A stretch of DNA of 42,547 nt from a virus, in the IMG/VR virus record IMGVR_UViG_3300045999_007964, positions 1-42,547 of that record. One strand, written 5' to 3'. Positions 5,148 through 12,953 of the stretch are shown piece by piece. The position numbers were made by a program, and so were the translations under genes. The notes under the pieces were generated by a model. That model was not told the origin of the DNA. It did not search any database and worked only from the letters and a program-made list of their open reading frames with translations. Each line of letters opens with the position of its first letter. Positions within the stretch are counted from its first letter, which is position 1.

Positions 5148-5220
5148 GCTCCTTTAGCAATCTGGTGAATGCAGCGAACTCATAATTCGCCTGAGGCGTG
5201 TTCGATCCACGCAAGGAGCA
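5148..5220 (+). tRNA. tRNA-Met(CAT), elongator type
   Basis: Acceptor GCTCCTT (5148-5154) pairs AAGGAGC (5213-5219), discriminator A5220. Anticodon stem GCGAA/TTCGC and loop CTCATAA give CAT. The G1-C72 pair excludes the initiator, which has an unpaired first position. It could instead be the lysidine-type isoleucine tRNA, less likely given the TAT isoleucine tRNA next door. Confidence 0.9.
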
Positions 5221-5244
5221 TGGGCAGAAAACCATCTGTCCACC

Positions 5245-5273
5245 TTGACTTCTTCAAGTCAAACCCTTATAAT
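5245..5273 (+). promoter_or_regulatory. Sigma70-type promoter
   Basis: TTGACT (5245-5250), 17 bases, TATAAT (5268-5273), 22 bases ahead of the ATG at 5296. The -35 is the 5' arm of a perfect inverted repeat TTGACTT-CTTC-AAGTCAA (5245-5262). Confidence 0.78.
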
Positions 5274-5295
5274 ACTAAGGTCAACATTCAAAACA

Positions 5296-5511
5296 ATGAC
5301 TCTCACAGCAAAATTCAAGAAAGACGTTCAGACCCTCCGTGGCGCAGCAAACGGTGACTTCTACCTTGATGTAAAGAATCCAAAACTTTATAAAAAGGTT
5401 CGTCGTTTCTATGAAAACGAAGGGGTAGTATTTTCAGGTGATCCTCTGGATGATTATGAAATGCTTATGGAATATGTTCTTGCCGATCTTGAATCCGTAG
5501 AAGTAGCATGA
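5296..5511 (+). CDS. Hypothetical 71-residue protein
   Basis: Start ATG chosen from the promoter position. Small, mixed-charge, likely alpha/beta (FKKDVQTLRGAANGDFYLDV, then YKKVRRFYENEGVVFSGDPL, acidic C-terminus). ATGA overlap with the next gene indicates an operon. Family not recognised. Confidence 0.7.
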   Translation: MTLTAKFKKDVQTLRGAANGDFYLDVKNPKLYKKVRRFYENEGVVFSGDPLDDYEMLMEYVLADLESVEVA

Positions 5512-5747
5512 AACCAAAAGTTCTTCTTGAACGTGAAGGATATCGCTTCATTGAAGCAGGTATTCTTGAAATAAACGGTAAACCCGATTACCGTATGCAA
5601 AAGCAAAATGAGTACACTAAACGCTGGAATGACATTTATCTTTTTGATAATGTTCTTCAATGTTCTACTGCAATGGAAGATATTGAATATGCGAAGTGGT
5701 TAGATCCAGATAGAGTTCCTTGTTATGTGAAAGATGATGAAGATTAA
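5508..5747 (+). CDS. Hypothetical 79-residue protein
   Basis: Overlaps the previous stop by four bases. Soluble, with alternating pattern suggesting strands (GYRFIEAGILEINGKPDYRM, WNDIYLFDNV) and an acidic end (KDDED). Function unknown; position implies co-expression with the oxygenase downstream. Confidence 0.65.
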   Translation: MKPKVLLEREGYRFIEAGILEINGKPDYRMQKQNEYTKRWNDIYLFDNVLQCSTAMEDIEYAKWLDPDRVPCYVKDDED

Positions 5748-5752
5748 CTAAA

Positions 5753-6406
5753 ATGTTAAATCATATTGAACGGATTAAAATTCTTCCAGAACTGGTAGTT
5801 AAACTGCATTACAATTTTGATTTTGAAAATTCTCTAAAGTCAAAGTGTGATGAGACTATTGAATACTCAAAAAAACAAGAAGAAAAAGTTCCACTTGAAT
5901 ACGGAGACGCTGTTTCTACAGTTGTCCATAACGTAAATGGACAACCTCATACCTGGATCGAAAATAAAAAATTCATTCAGTTTCTAAATGCAAATCTACC
6001 ATATATTCTAAAAGAGTTTGGTTTAGCGCATCAACCAATTACTGTTTCAAATTCTTGGGTTAATCGCCACTCTAAGGGTGGAGAAACTCTTGAACACAAG
6101 CATCAATTTGTTGATTTGGTTGTGAGTTCTTATTTGTTTTGTCCTGAAGGAAGTGGTAACTTGCTTGTCAGAGATCCTTTAGAATATCATAGATGGAATG
6201 ATGTTTTAGAAAGTGCATATTTTAAAAAACAAAAGTACCAATATCCTTGGGTTGAAGTTCCAGTAAAGACTAATGATGTTCTTATATTTCCTGGGTGGTT
6301 AAATCATAAAACTGAAAAGAGTAATATTGATATAGATAGATATGTCATGACCACTAATTTAAAATATGGCCCGGGTGGTCCAATGATGAGTCCCGGTATG
6401 ACTTAA
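5753..6406 (+). CDS. 2-oxoglutarate/Fe(II)-dependent oxygenase
   Basis: 217 residues, in the size range of phage 2OG-Fe(II) oxygenases with the double-stranded beta-helix fold. Visible signatures are SNSWVNRHSKGGETLEHKHQ with the first iron ligand region, VVSSYLFCPEGSGNLLVRDP in the core, and VLIFPGWLNHKTEKSN with the distal His followed by RYVMTTN. These enzymes hydroxylate proteins, nucleic acids or small molecules, releasing succinate and CO2. The substrate is unknown. They are frequent in cyanomyoviruses and may sense or adjust 2OG, the host nitrogen signal; that role is inference. Confidence 0.82.
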   Translation: MLNHIERIKILPELVVKLHYNFDFENSLKSKCDETIEYSKKQEEKVPLEYGDAVSTVVHNVNGQPHTWIENKKFIQFLNANLPYILKEFGLAHQPITVSNSWVNRHSKGGETLEHKHQFVDLVVSSYLFCPEGSGNLLVRDPLEYHRWNDVLESAYFKKQKYQYPWVEVPVKTNDVLIFPGWLNHKTEKSNIDIDRYVMTTNLKYGPGGPMMSPGMT

Positions 6407-6436
6407 AACTAGCCCTGGTCGGGAGCAAAACCCCTT

Positions 6437-6670
6437 ATGTCTAAATCTGATTTACTTCGGTGGATTGGAAACATTCTTCTCATAATTGGTTACCAAACTA
6501 TGTTGTGGGGAGAATTTAAATATGGTTTAATGATAAAAGTTGTTGGAGGATTACTGACAATACCTTTTGCAATTAAACTTAAACTTTGGGATGTATTATT
6601 TTTATGTGCATTCTTTGGTATTACCGAGATATCAAAGTTAACTCAACTTTTCTTAGTTTCGCAAAACTAA
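6437..6670 (+). CDS. Multi-span membrane protein, hypothetical
   Basis: 77 residues, mostly hydrophobic, with three likely membrane helices (LLRWIGNILLIIGYQTMLWG, LMIKVVGGLLTIPFAIKL, VLFLCAFFGITEIS). No signal or catalytic motif seen. Confidence 0.65.
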   Translation: MSKSDLLRWIGNILLIIGYQTMLWGEFKYGLMIKVVGGLLTIPFAIKLKLWDVLFLCAFFGITEISKLTQLFLVSQN

Positions 6671-6719
6671 GTGGTGGAGTCAAAAGACCCTTCAAATATA
6701 CACACTACACACAATAATC

Positions 6720-6926
6720 ATGAATAAAACACCATATGAACTTCGGTTCGAAATTTTCAAACAAGCATATGCTATGCTTTCAGATAATTATCATGTAGAG
6801 TTTGCGAAAGCAGAATGTGGTAATGGTGGCACATTACCAAAAGACTTTAATGTACAATATCCAAGTCTTTCAGATGTGCTTTCACAAGCAGAAGCAATTA
6901 ATAACTTTATTTCTGCTACAAAATAG
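6720..6926 (+). CDS. Hypothetical 68-residue protein
   Basis: Soluble, with an amphipathic N-terminal helix (TPYELRFEIFKQAYAMLSDN) and C-terminal helix (SQAEAINNFISATK). No recognised domain. It is the last gene before the structured spacer and terminator at 6930-7061. Confidence 0.65.
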   Translation: MNKTPYELRFEIFKQAYAMLSDNYHVEFAKAECGNGGTLPKDFNVQYPSLSDVLSQAEAINNFISATK

Positions 6927-6929
6927 GTT

Positions 6930-7017
6930 TCTTGCCATTCCTTAAAAAGGCAAGTGGTGCGGATGGGGAATTCTTTCTCCGCCTGGTTTCCAATTTCCAG
7001 TTAAAGAATTGGTGGCG
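6930..7017 (+). other. Structured RNA region upstream of the glycan operon
   Basis: No gene. Three local helices: CTTGCC/GGCAAG (6931-6936, 6949-6954), GCGGA/TCCGC (6959-6963, 6978-6982) and CCAATT/AATTGG (6990-6995, 7007-7012), the last extendable by CGCC/GGCG, which would compete with the second. Two mutually exclusive pairings before a terminator are what a cis-regulatory RNA would show. Known cyanophage RNA motifs such as wcaG or manA are candidates; I cannot confirm either by eye. Confidence 0.45.
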
Positions 7018-7033
7018 AGCCTGAGTTACATAA

Positions 7034-7061
7034 GAGGAGTTGCATAAACTCCTCTTTTTTT
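7034..7061 (+). terminator. Rho-independent terminator carrying a -35 box
   Basis: GAGGAGTT-GCATA-AACTCCTC (8-bp stem, 7034-7054) followed by seven T. The hexamer TTGCAT (7040-7045) at stem end and loop is the -35 of the promoter that drives the glycan operon. Confidence 0.85.
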
Positions 7062-7068
7062 GTATACT
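7040..7068 (+). promoter_or_regulatory. Promoter of the glycan operon, nested in the terminator
   Basis: TTGCAT (7040-7045), 17-base spacer that is the terminator arm plus T-tract, TATACT (7063-7068). Start codon of the first operon gene is 26 bases downstream. Confidence 0.78.
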
Positions 7069-7094
7069 ATATACTAAGAGAAATTTATTAGTCT

Positions 7095-8150
7095 ATGAGT
7101 GAGTACAAGAAAACGGCACTTGTGTTAGGTGCTGGTGGCTTTATTGGAAGTCATATGGTAAAACGACTACGCTCTGAAGGTTATTGGGTGCGTGGTGTAG
7201 ATCTTAAGAATCCAGAATATTCTAAAACAGAAGCACACGAATTTATTATTGGAGATCTAAGAGATCTTAATTTTGTAGAAAGAGTTCTTCAATATAAAGG
7301 TCCATATTGTAATTTTTATAACTTTGTTCCTTCAAAGTACATTGATACTTTTGATGAAGTATATCAGTTTGCTGCTGATATGGGCGGTGCAGGGTTTGTT
7401 TTCACTGGTGAAAACGATGCAGACATTATGCACAACTCCGCAACAATTAATTTAAATGTTCTTGAAGCACAACGTCAACTTAATGACTTCAAGAACGTAA
7501 ATAAAACTAAAATTTTCTATTCTGGATCCGCATGTATGTATCCAGAACATAATCAACTTGATCCTGACAATCCAGATTGTCGTGAAGAGTCCGCATATCC
7601 TGCTAATCCAGATTCTGAGTATGGTTGGGAAAAACTTTTCTCCGAGCGACTATTTTTTGCTTATCATCGTAATTATGGGATCCCTGTTCGGGTTGCTCGT
7701 TACCACAATATTTTCGGTCCAGAAGGAACCTGGGAGGGTGGAAGAGAAAAAGCACCAGCAGCAATCTGTCGTAAAGTTGCCCATCTTTCAGAGGAAGGTG
7801 GATCCATCGAAGTGTGGGGAGATGGCTTACAAACTCGTTCCTTCCTGTATATTGATGAATGCATCGAAGCAACCCGCAGAATGATGGATAGTGATTTCAT
7901 CGGACCTGTTAATATTGGTTCGGAAGAAATGGTTACTATCAATCAACTTGTAGATACTGCCGCTAAAGTTGCGGGTAAAGTTGTAGAAAAAAATCATATT
8001 GATGGACCTCTTGGAGTTCGTGGTCGTAATTCTAATAATGATCTCATTAGGGAAAAACTTGGTTGGGATTATTCACAATCTCTTGAAGAAGGAATTAGAA
8101 AAACATACGAATGGATTTCCTCTCAAATTTCTAAAAAACAAACTGCTTGA
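7095..8150 (+). CDS. gme: GDP-mannose 3,5-epimerase-like SDR
   Basis: 351 residues. Extended short-chain dehydrogenase with Rossmann motif GAGGFIGS (12-19), active-site SGSACMYPE and YGWEK (Tyr/Lys pair). Several stretches match plant GDP-mannose 3,5-epimerase closely: QFAADMGGAGF, GGREKAPAAICRK, VWGDGLQTRSFLYIDECIE, PVNIGSEEMVTINQL, GVRGRNSNNDLI. The enzyme turns GDP-D-mannose into GDP-L-galactose (and GDP-L-gulose). First gene of a 15-gene operon with its own promoter 26 bases upstream. Its product is the 6-hydroxy analogue of GDP-L-fucose, so it could supply the fucosyltransferase-like enzymes downstream. A generic epimerase role is the alternative, but the match pattern is specific. Confidence 0.88.
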   Translation: MSEYKKTALVLGAGGFIGSHMVKRLRSEGYWVRGVDLKNPEYSKTEAHEFIIGDLRDLNFVERVLQYKGPYCNFYNFVPSKYIDTFDEVYQFAADMGGAGFVFTGENDADIMHNSATINLNVLEAQRQLNDFKNVNKTKIFYSGSACMYPEHNQLDPDNPDCREESAYPANPDSEYGWEKLFSERLFFAYHRNYGIPVRVARYHNIFGPEGTWEGGREKAPAAICRKVAHLSEEGGSIEVWGDGLQTRSFLYIDECIEATRRMMDSDFIGPVNIGSEEMVTINQLVDTAAKVAGKVVEKNHIDGPLGVRGRNSNNDLIREKLGWDYSQSLEEGIRKTYEWISSQISKKQTA

Positions 8151-8152
8151 TT

Positions 8153-9004
8153 ATGAAAATTACAATTTTAGGATCCAGTGGGCAGATTGGTGCCTACCTT
8201 TCGGAGTATCTTCGCGAGAAGGGTCATACGGTTATTGATTTTGATAAGGTTGAAACTCCAAATCATGATATGACTGTGATTCCAAATCAATATCTTGAAA
8301 ATGCAATTCAGACAGCAGACTTTGTATTCTTTCTTGCATTTGATGTTGGTGGATCTCGTTACTTGAAAAAGTATCAACATACATTTCAATTCATTGATAA
8401 TAATGCCCGTTTGATGGCAAATGCATTTGGACTTCTTAAGAAATATAATAAGAGATTTGTTTTTGCATCATCCCAGATGAGTAACATGAGTTACTCACCT
8501 TATGGTGTACTCAAGAATGTTGGAGAACTCTATACTAAATCTCTAAATGGTCTTATTGTTAAGTTCTGGAATGTGTATGGAATTGAAAAGGACCATGACA
8601 AAGCACATGTTATTACAGATTTTATCCGCAAAGGATTTGAGACTGGCGTAATTGATATGCTCACCGATGGTCAGGAAGAACGTGAGTTTCTTTATGCTGA
8701 AGACTGTTGCGAAGCACTTGAGGCAATTATGGAAAATTATAATGAATTTACATCAGAAGATAATCTCCATATTACAAGTTTTAAGTCCACAAAAATTATT
8801 GACATTGCAAGTATTATTTGTGGACAATTTAATTTGATTGGAAAGTATGATGTAAAAGTTCAACCATCTGATCAGAAAGATAGTGTTCAAATGGATAAGA
8901 GAAATAGACCAGATACTTATTTGATGAAATGGTGGACTCCAAAAACTACAATTGACCAAGGCATCGCTAAAGTATTTGAAGCAATGAAGGGAGATTATCT
9001 ATGA
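8153..9004 (+). CDS. NAD-dependent epimerase/dehydratase, second SDR
   Basis: 283 residues from ATG 8153, two bases after the upstream stop. Rossmann motif ILGSSGQIGAYLSEYL (residues 4-19), FVFASSQMSN in the Ser position, and YGVLK as the catalytic Tyr/Lys pair; LTDGQEEREFLYAEDC corresponds to the substrate lid of sugar-nucleotide epimerases. Likely reduces or epimerises a nucleotide sugar; one option is a GDP-sugar synthase acting after the first gene. Substrate cannot be read from sequence. Confidence 0.82.
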   Translation: MKITILGSSGQIGAYLSEYLREKGHTVIDFDKVETPNHDMTVIPNQYLENAIQTADFVFFLAFDVGGSRYLKKYQHTFQFIDNNARLMANAFGLLKKYNKRFVFASSQMSNMSYSPYGVLKNVGELYTKSLNGLIVKFWNVYGIEKDHDKAHVITDFIRKGFETGVIDMLTDGQEEREFLYAEDCCEALEAIMENYNEFTSEDNLHITSFKSTKIIDIASIICGQFNLIGKYDVKVQPSDQKDSVQMDKRNRPDTYLMKWWTPKTTIDQGIAKVFEAMKGDYL

Positions 9005-9993
9005 AGATATTTGTTACTGGATGTGCAGGACTTCTTGGGTCCAATTATACAAGACATCTTTTGGCAAACGGTCATAAGGTAATAGGTATTGATGATCTTT
9101 CTGGTGGATATAAGGCATTTCTTCCGAAGTCTGAAAATTTTACCTTTGCAAAGTTTGATCTTGAAAGGAGAAAGAAAGTAGTTGATCTATTTGAAGAGCA
9201 TAAACCAGATGTTCTTTTGCATTTTGCCGCTTATGCTGCTGAAGGACTATCACCTTTTATTCGCAACTATAACTATAGAAACAATCTTATTTGTTCTGCC
9301 AATTTAATCAATGAATGTATCAAGCATGATACTAAAATGATTTTTACTTCAAGTATGGCAGTTTATGGTGAACAAGAACCTCCATTCACTGAGGATAAAC
9401 GACCACAACCAATTGATCCATATGGTATTGCTAAGTACGCTGTGGAGTGTGATTTAAAATTGGCTCACGAACAGTTTGGTCTTAGATATAATATTGTTCG
9501 TCCTCACAATGTTCTTGGAATTTATCAAAACATTTGGGATCGTTATCGGAATGTGATTGGTATTTTTATCCGCAAAACTTTGAATGGGCAACCCATTCTT
9601 GTTTATGGTGATGGGGAACAGACTCGTGCTTTTTCCGATATCAAATATTATATGGAACCATTTGATAAACTTCTCACAGATTTTGACGGAGAAATATTTA
9701 ATATTGGTGCCGATAAGCACTTTACTCTAAATGAGGTTGCTGAAACAGTACAGAAGATTGGTAAAAAATATGGATATGAAGTTCCTATTGAGCATGGTGA
9801 ACCGAGACATGAAGTGAAACATGCATATTGTGATCACACAAAAGCAAAAAGTATGTTAGAATTTAGAGATGAAACTAATCTTGAAGAATTAATTGAAAGT
9901 ATGTTTGTTTGGGCAATGAGTCAACCAAACAGAAAAGTTAAAACTATGGAATATGAAGTTACTAAAGACATTTACGATTATTGGAAAAACTGA
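9001..9993 (+). CDS. UDP-glucose 4-epimerase-like SDR
   Basis: 330 residues, overlapping the previous gene by four bases (ATGA). FVTGCAGLLGSNYTRHL gives the NAD-binding motif, HFAAYAAEGLSPF the conserved loop, IFTSSMAVYG the Ser, and DPYGIAKYAVE the YxxxK pair. NIVRPHNVLGIYQNIWDRYR and VYGDGEQTRAFSDI follow the GalE/WcaG pattern. It probably interconverts a UDP-hexose epimer pair. Third sugar-nucleotide enzyme in a row, so the operon makes at least two activated sugars. Confidence 0.85.
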   Translation: MKIFVTGCAGLLGSNYTRHLLANGHKVIGIDDLSGGYKAFLPKSENFTFAKFDLERRKKVVDLFEEHKPDVLLHFAAYAAEGLSPFIRNYNYRNNLICSANLINECIKHDTKMIFTSSMAVYGEQEPPFTEDKRPQPIDPYGIAKYAVECDLKLAHEQFGLRYNIVRPHNVLGIYQNIWDRYRNVIGIFIRKTLNGQPILVYGDGEQTRAFSDIKYYMEPFDKLLTDFDGEIFNIGADKHFTLNEVAETVQKIGKKYGYEVPIEHGEPRHEVKHAYCDHTKAKSMLEFRDETNLEELIESMFVWAMSQPNRKVKTMEYEVTKDIYDYWKN

Positions 9994-10682
9994 TGACTGA
10001 TTACACTTTCCCTGATTGCAACCGATATTTTCAGGAAAACTTAGAAAAACTTAGATATAAGTTTAATGGTGCTGAGAGTATTAAAAATAATTATTCTCAA
10101 GCATTTCAAGATATGTTTGTCTTGAGTATTCTTGATGGAAAAAAGAATGGAACTTATGTTGAGATTGGAGGAGATCATGGTGTAATTATTAGTAACACCT
10201 ATCTTCTTGAAACTGAGTTTGATTGGAAAGGCGTTTCTTTTGAAATTGATCGGTCAAAGGTTGAAGGATACAACTCTATTAGAGATAATAAGTGCATTTG
10301 TGCTGATGCAATTCAATTTGATTATAAAAAATTCTTTAAAGAGAATAATTACCCAAAGCAAATTGATTATCTCCAAGTTGACATTGAACCTGCCTGGCAA
10401 ACTCTTAATGCACTGAAAGCACTTCCTTTGGATGAATATCGCTTCTCTGTGATTACTTATGAAACTGATCTTTATAAGGATGGTCCTGATGCTGGTGAAG
10501 AGGCAATGGAAATCCTTCTATCTCGTGGATATGAATTGGTTGTAAGAAATGTTGCTAACCAAAATAATCCATATGAAGATTGGTATGTAGATCCTACTGT
10601 GGTTGATCCAGAAATTGTAAAACTTTTTGTGCAGAAAGGAAGAATTTCTAAAGAGTCAACAGAATGTATCTTTAGGAGTTGA
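9993..10682 (+). CDS. FkbM-like SAM-dependent methyltransferase
   Basis: 229 residues; ATG shares a base with the upstream TGA. YVEIGGDHGVIISNTYLLE around residues 53-71 is the SAM-binding loop of the FkbM-like class, SFEIDRSKVEGYNSI the next acidic strand, and IDYLQVDIEPAWQTLNALKA the motif seen in family members. C-terminus ends in a Cys/Arg-rich piece. Such enzymes O-methylate sugars. It lacks a clear signal peptide, so it acts in the cytoplasm. Less typical than the next gene, hence lower certainty. Confidence 0.75.
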   Translation: MTDYTFPDCNRYFQENLEKLRYKFNGAESIKNNYSQAFQDMFVLSILDGKKNGTYVEIGGDHGVIISNTYLLETEFDWKGVSFEIDRSKVEGYNSIRDNKCICADAIQFDYKKFFKENNYPKQIDYLQVDIEPAWQTLNALKALPLDEYRFSVITYETDLYKDGPDAGEEAMEILLSRGYELVVRNVANQNNPYEDWYVDPTVVDPEIVKLFVQKGRISKESTECIFRS

Positions 10683-10685
10683 CTT

Positions 10686-11312
10686 ATGCTTTTGAGTTTT
10701 AATTCCTTGATTAGGAAGTATAACATTAACGTTACTGGTGTGATTCATGTTGGCGGTCACATCGGACAAGAAATGGAAACCTATAAGAAGAATAATGTAG
10801 AAAACTTGATTGTGTTTGAACCACAAAAAGTACCATTTCAAAAGTTGACTGATGTTGTCAACTCTATTGGGTTTGATAATATTAATCTTATTAATAAAGC
10901 ACTTGGAAGTAGTTGTGCTACTGTAGAAATGACTTGTAATGATGATGGATTGTGTAGTTCAATTCTAAATCCTAAACATGTTTTAGAACAATATCCAAAT
11001 ATTATTTTTGACAGGAAAGAAACTGTTGAAATGGTTACGATGGATTCTGTAATTGGGAAAAATCATAGTTATAATTTTCTCAATATGGACACTCAAGGAT
11101 ATGAACTTGAAGTTCTAAAAGGAGCAAAAAATACTCTCAAGACTATTGATTGTGTTTATACTGAGGTTAATAATACTGAAGTCTATGAAGATAATGCTCT
11201 TATTGAAGACATTGACGATTTCCTTAAAGGATATAATATGGTTAGAGTTGAAACTGATTGGATGGGCGGTACTTGGGGTGATGCCTTTTATATTAAGCAG
11301 GATTTGATATGA
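10686..11312 (+). CDS. FkbM family methyltransferase
   Basis: 208 residues. GVIHVGGHIGQEMETYKKN (about 18-36) is the SAM-binding motif I, NLIVFEPQKVPF motif II, and SYNFLNMDTQGYELEVLKGA with EVNNTEVY the family hallmark. Likely methylates a hydroxyl of one of the sugars assembled by the operon. Second methyltransferase in tandem, unlike the first in sequence, so two positions or two sugars may be modified. Ends with a four-base overlap into the next gene. Confidence 0.87.
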   Translation: MLLSFNSLIRKYNINVTGVIHVGGHIGQEMETYKKNNVENLIVFEPQKVPFQKLTDVVNSIGFDNINLINKALGSSCATVEMTCNDDGLCSSILNPKHVLEQYPNIIFDRKETVEMVTMDSVIGKNHSYNFLNMDTQGYELEVLKGAKNTLKTIDCVYTEVNNTEVYEDNALIEDIDDFLKGYNMVRVETDWMGGTWGDAFYIKQDLI

Positions 11313-12109
11313 GAAGTATTGTGAATAGTGTCTCTCATTGGTATGGGAGACTTGGAAATAATATTCAACAAATCTGTAATGGAATTCTATACTCTCAAAT
11401 TCATGGAGACGGATTTGTTAGTCCTCATCATGAATTAATTGAGCAAGTGATATTGAATCACGAAGGCAAAACAATGCTTCGTCCAAATAGATTCTTTCAT
11501 TATAATACTCAAAATAAAGACTTTGATATTCCTATTGATTTTCTATATGAAAATATTGGAAAAGTTGCAAAGCAATATGTAGTTCCAAACTTTAAATTTA
11601 GCATTGATAAACCATTTGATGATGATACTTTAGTCATTCATATTCGTAGTGGAGATATTTTTGCGCATGAACATAATCCTCCACATGATTATGTTCCCAA
11701 TCCTTTATGTTATTATTTAAATTTGATTGAGGAATACGATAAAGTAATTGTGGTCACTGAACCAGATAACTGTAATCCCATAGTTGATGAACTTAGAAGG
11801 ATTGAAAAAGTAACCATACAATCAAAATCAGTAGGAGAGGATTTTGCAACTCTTATGAGAGCAAAAAATCTTGCATCTTCTGGCACTGGTACTTTTGCTG
11901 TTGCTGCTGGATTATGCTCTTCTAATCTTAAGAATTTTTATTGTACAAACTTATATCTTGACGAGCATTTAAATCCTGGGATGTTAATGAAAACTGAAGA
12001 GGTCACTGTTTATGTGATGGAACTTAAAAATTATATTCAACTTAAGAATTGGAAAAACGACGAAGAGCAACGTAAATTTATTCTGGAGTATAGCAATGAG
12101 AGTATTTGA
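11309..12109 (+). CDS. Fucosyltransferase-like glycosyltransferase (GT-B, HxRxGD)
   Basis: 266 residues. N-terminal GRLGNNIQQICNG resembles the donor-binding start of GT11/O-fucosyltransferase-like enzymes, VIHIRSGDIFAHEH carries the HxRxGD motif that binds GDP, and ASSGTGTFAVAAGLCS is the C-terminal loop. These transfer L-fucose-type sugars from GDP. Divergent from the three clearer GT11 proteins downstream. Membrane spans are not seen, so it would work at the inner face of the membrane. Confidence 0.72.
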   Translation: MRSIVNSVSHWYGRLGNNIQQICNGILYSQIHGDGFVSPHHELIEQVILNHEGKTMLRPNRFFHYNTQNKDFDIPIDFLYENIGKVAKQYVVPNFKFSIDKPFDDDTLVIHIRSGDIFAHEHNPPHDYVPNPLCYYLNLIEEYDKVIVVTEPDNCNPIVDELRRIEKVTIQSKSVGEDFATLMRAKNLASSGTGTFAVAAGLCSSNLKNFYCTNLYLDEHLNPGMLMKTEEVTVYVMELKNYIQLKNWKNDEEQRKFILEYSNESI

Positions 12110-12953
12110 TTCCTTTATTTTCTTTAATGAGTTAGATCTTCTTGACCTTAGACTCAATATACTCAATGATGTAGTTGATTATTTCGTAATTACAGAATCT
12201 CCTTGGACTGTTAGTGGAAATCCTAAACCACTTTACTATCAGGAAAACAAAGAAAGATTTTCTAAGTTTCATCATAAGATTATTCATAATATCACTGAAG
12301 AAATTCCCAATGACTATAGTGATTATGTGGATAAGAAAAAATATCATACTCCTATGGGAGGAAATGATTTGAATGGAACTCCATATAGAGAGTATCCAAT
12401 TCGTTTTCAAAGAGCCATCTTTAATAGAGATAGTAGCATTTATGGATCAGTAAATTTTGGAATCAATGATGATGATATTATTCTTACCAGTGATGCCGAT
12501 GAAATTATTAATCCTTTAGTTCTTAAAGATCTATCTTGGTTTGATCCAAACAATCATTATGTTTGCCTGCAGAAAGCATTTTACTACAAGTTAAACTATC
12601 TTTATCAAGATGATTGGATGGGAACAAGGATTTCTACATTCAAAACTCTTTCAAATTATTCTGTAGATCTTTTGCGAAATATGCATAAAGATGCTTATAG
12701 AATTGAGCAGGCGGGTTGGCATTGGAGTTTCTTTGGTGACGCAGATAATTTTAGATTGAAATTGGCTTCATATGAGCATACTGAAAATAATGTAGAGTCT
12801 AATACTGCAAATGCGGAGAGAAAAATTGACGAAGGTATTGATCCTTTTGGTAGGTCTATTCAAATAAAAACAATTCCCATTGATGACTCATATCCAGAGT
12901 ACATTGTTGTTAATCAAGAAAAATACGCAGAATTTATTAAACCATGGAATTGA
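12096..12953 (+). CDS. GT17-family glycosyltransferase
   Basis: 285 residues. RVFDSFIFFNELDLLDLRL at the N-terminus, VVDYFVITESPWT, then DDIILTSDADEI containing the DxD-like metal site, and GWHWSFFGDADNF match the GT17 (beta-1,4-mannosyl-glycoprotein GlcNAc-transferase-like) pattern. In bacteria such proteins belong to surface polysaccharide clusters. Fourteen-base overlap with the upstream gene. Donor is probably a UDP-sugar. Confidence 0.85.
   Translation: MRVFDSFIFFNELDLLDLRLNILNDVVDYFVITESPWTVSGNPKPLYYQENKERFSKFHHKIIHNITEEIPNDYSDYVDKKKYHTPMGGNDLNGTPYREYPIRFQRAIFNRDSSIYGSVNFGINDDDIILTSDADEIINPLVLKDLSWFDPNNHYVCLQKAFYYKLNYLYQDDWMGTRISTFKTLSNYSVDLLRNMHKDAYRIEQAGWHWSFFGDADNFRLKLASYEHTENNVESNTANAERKIDEGIDPFGRSIQIKTIPIDDSYPEYIVVNQEKYAEFIKPWN

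Noticed and set aside
5148-5220. Initiator tRNA-fMet
   Set aside because: The first acceptor pair is G-C, whereas bacterial initiators have an unpaired position 1-72.
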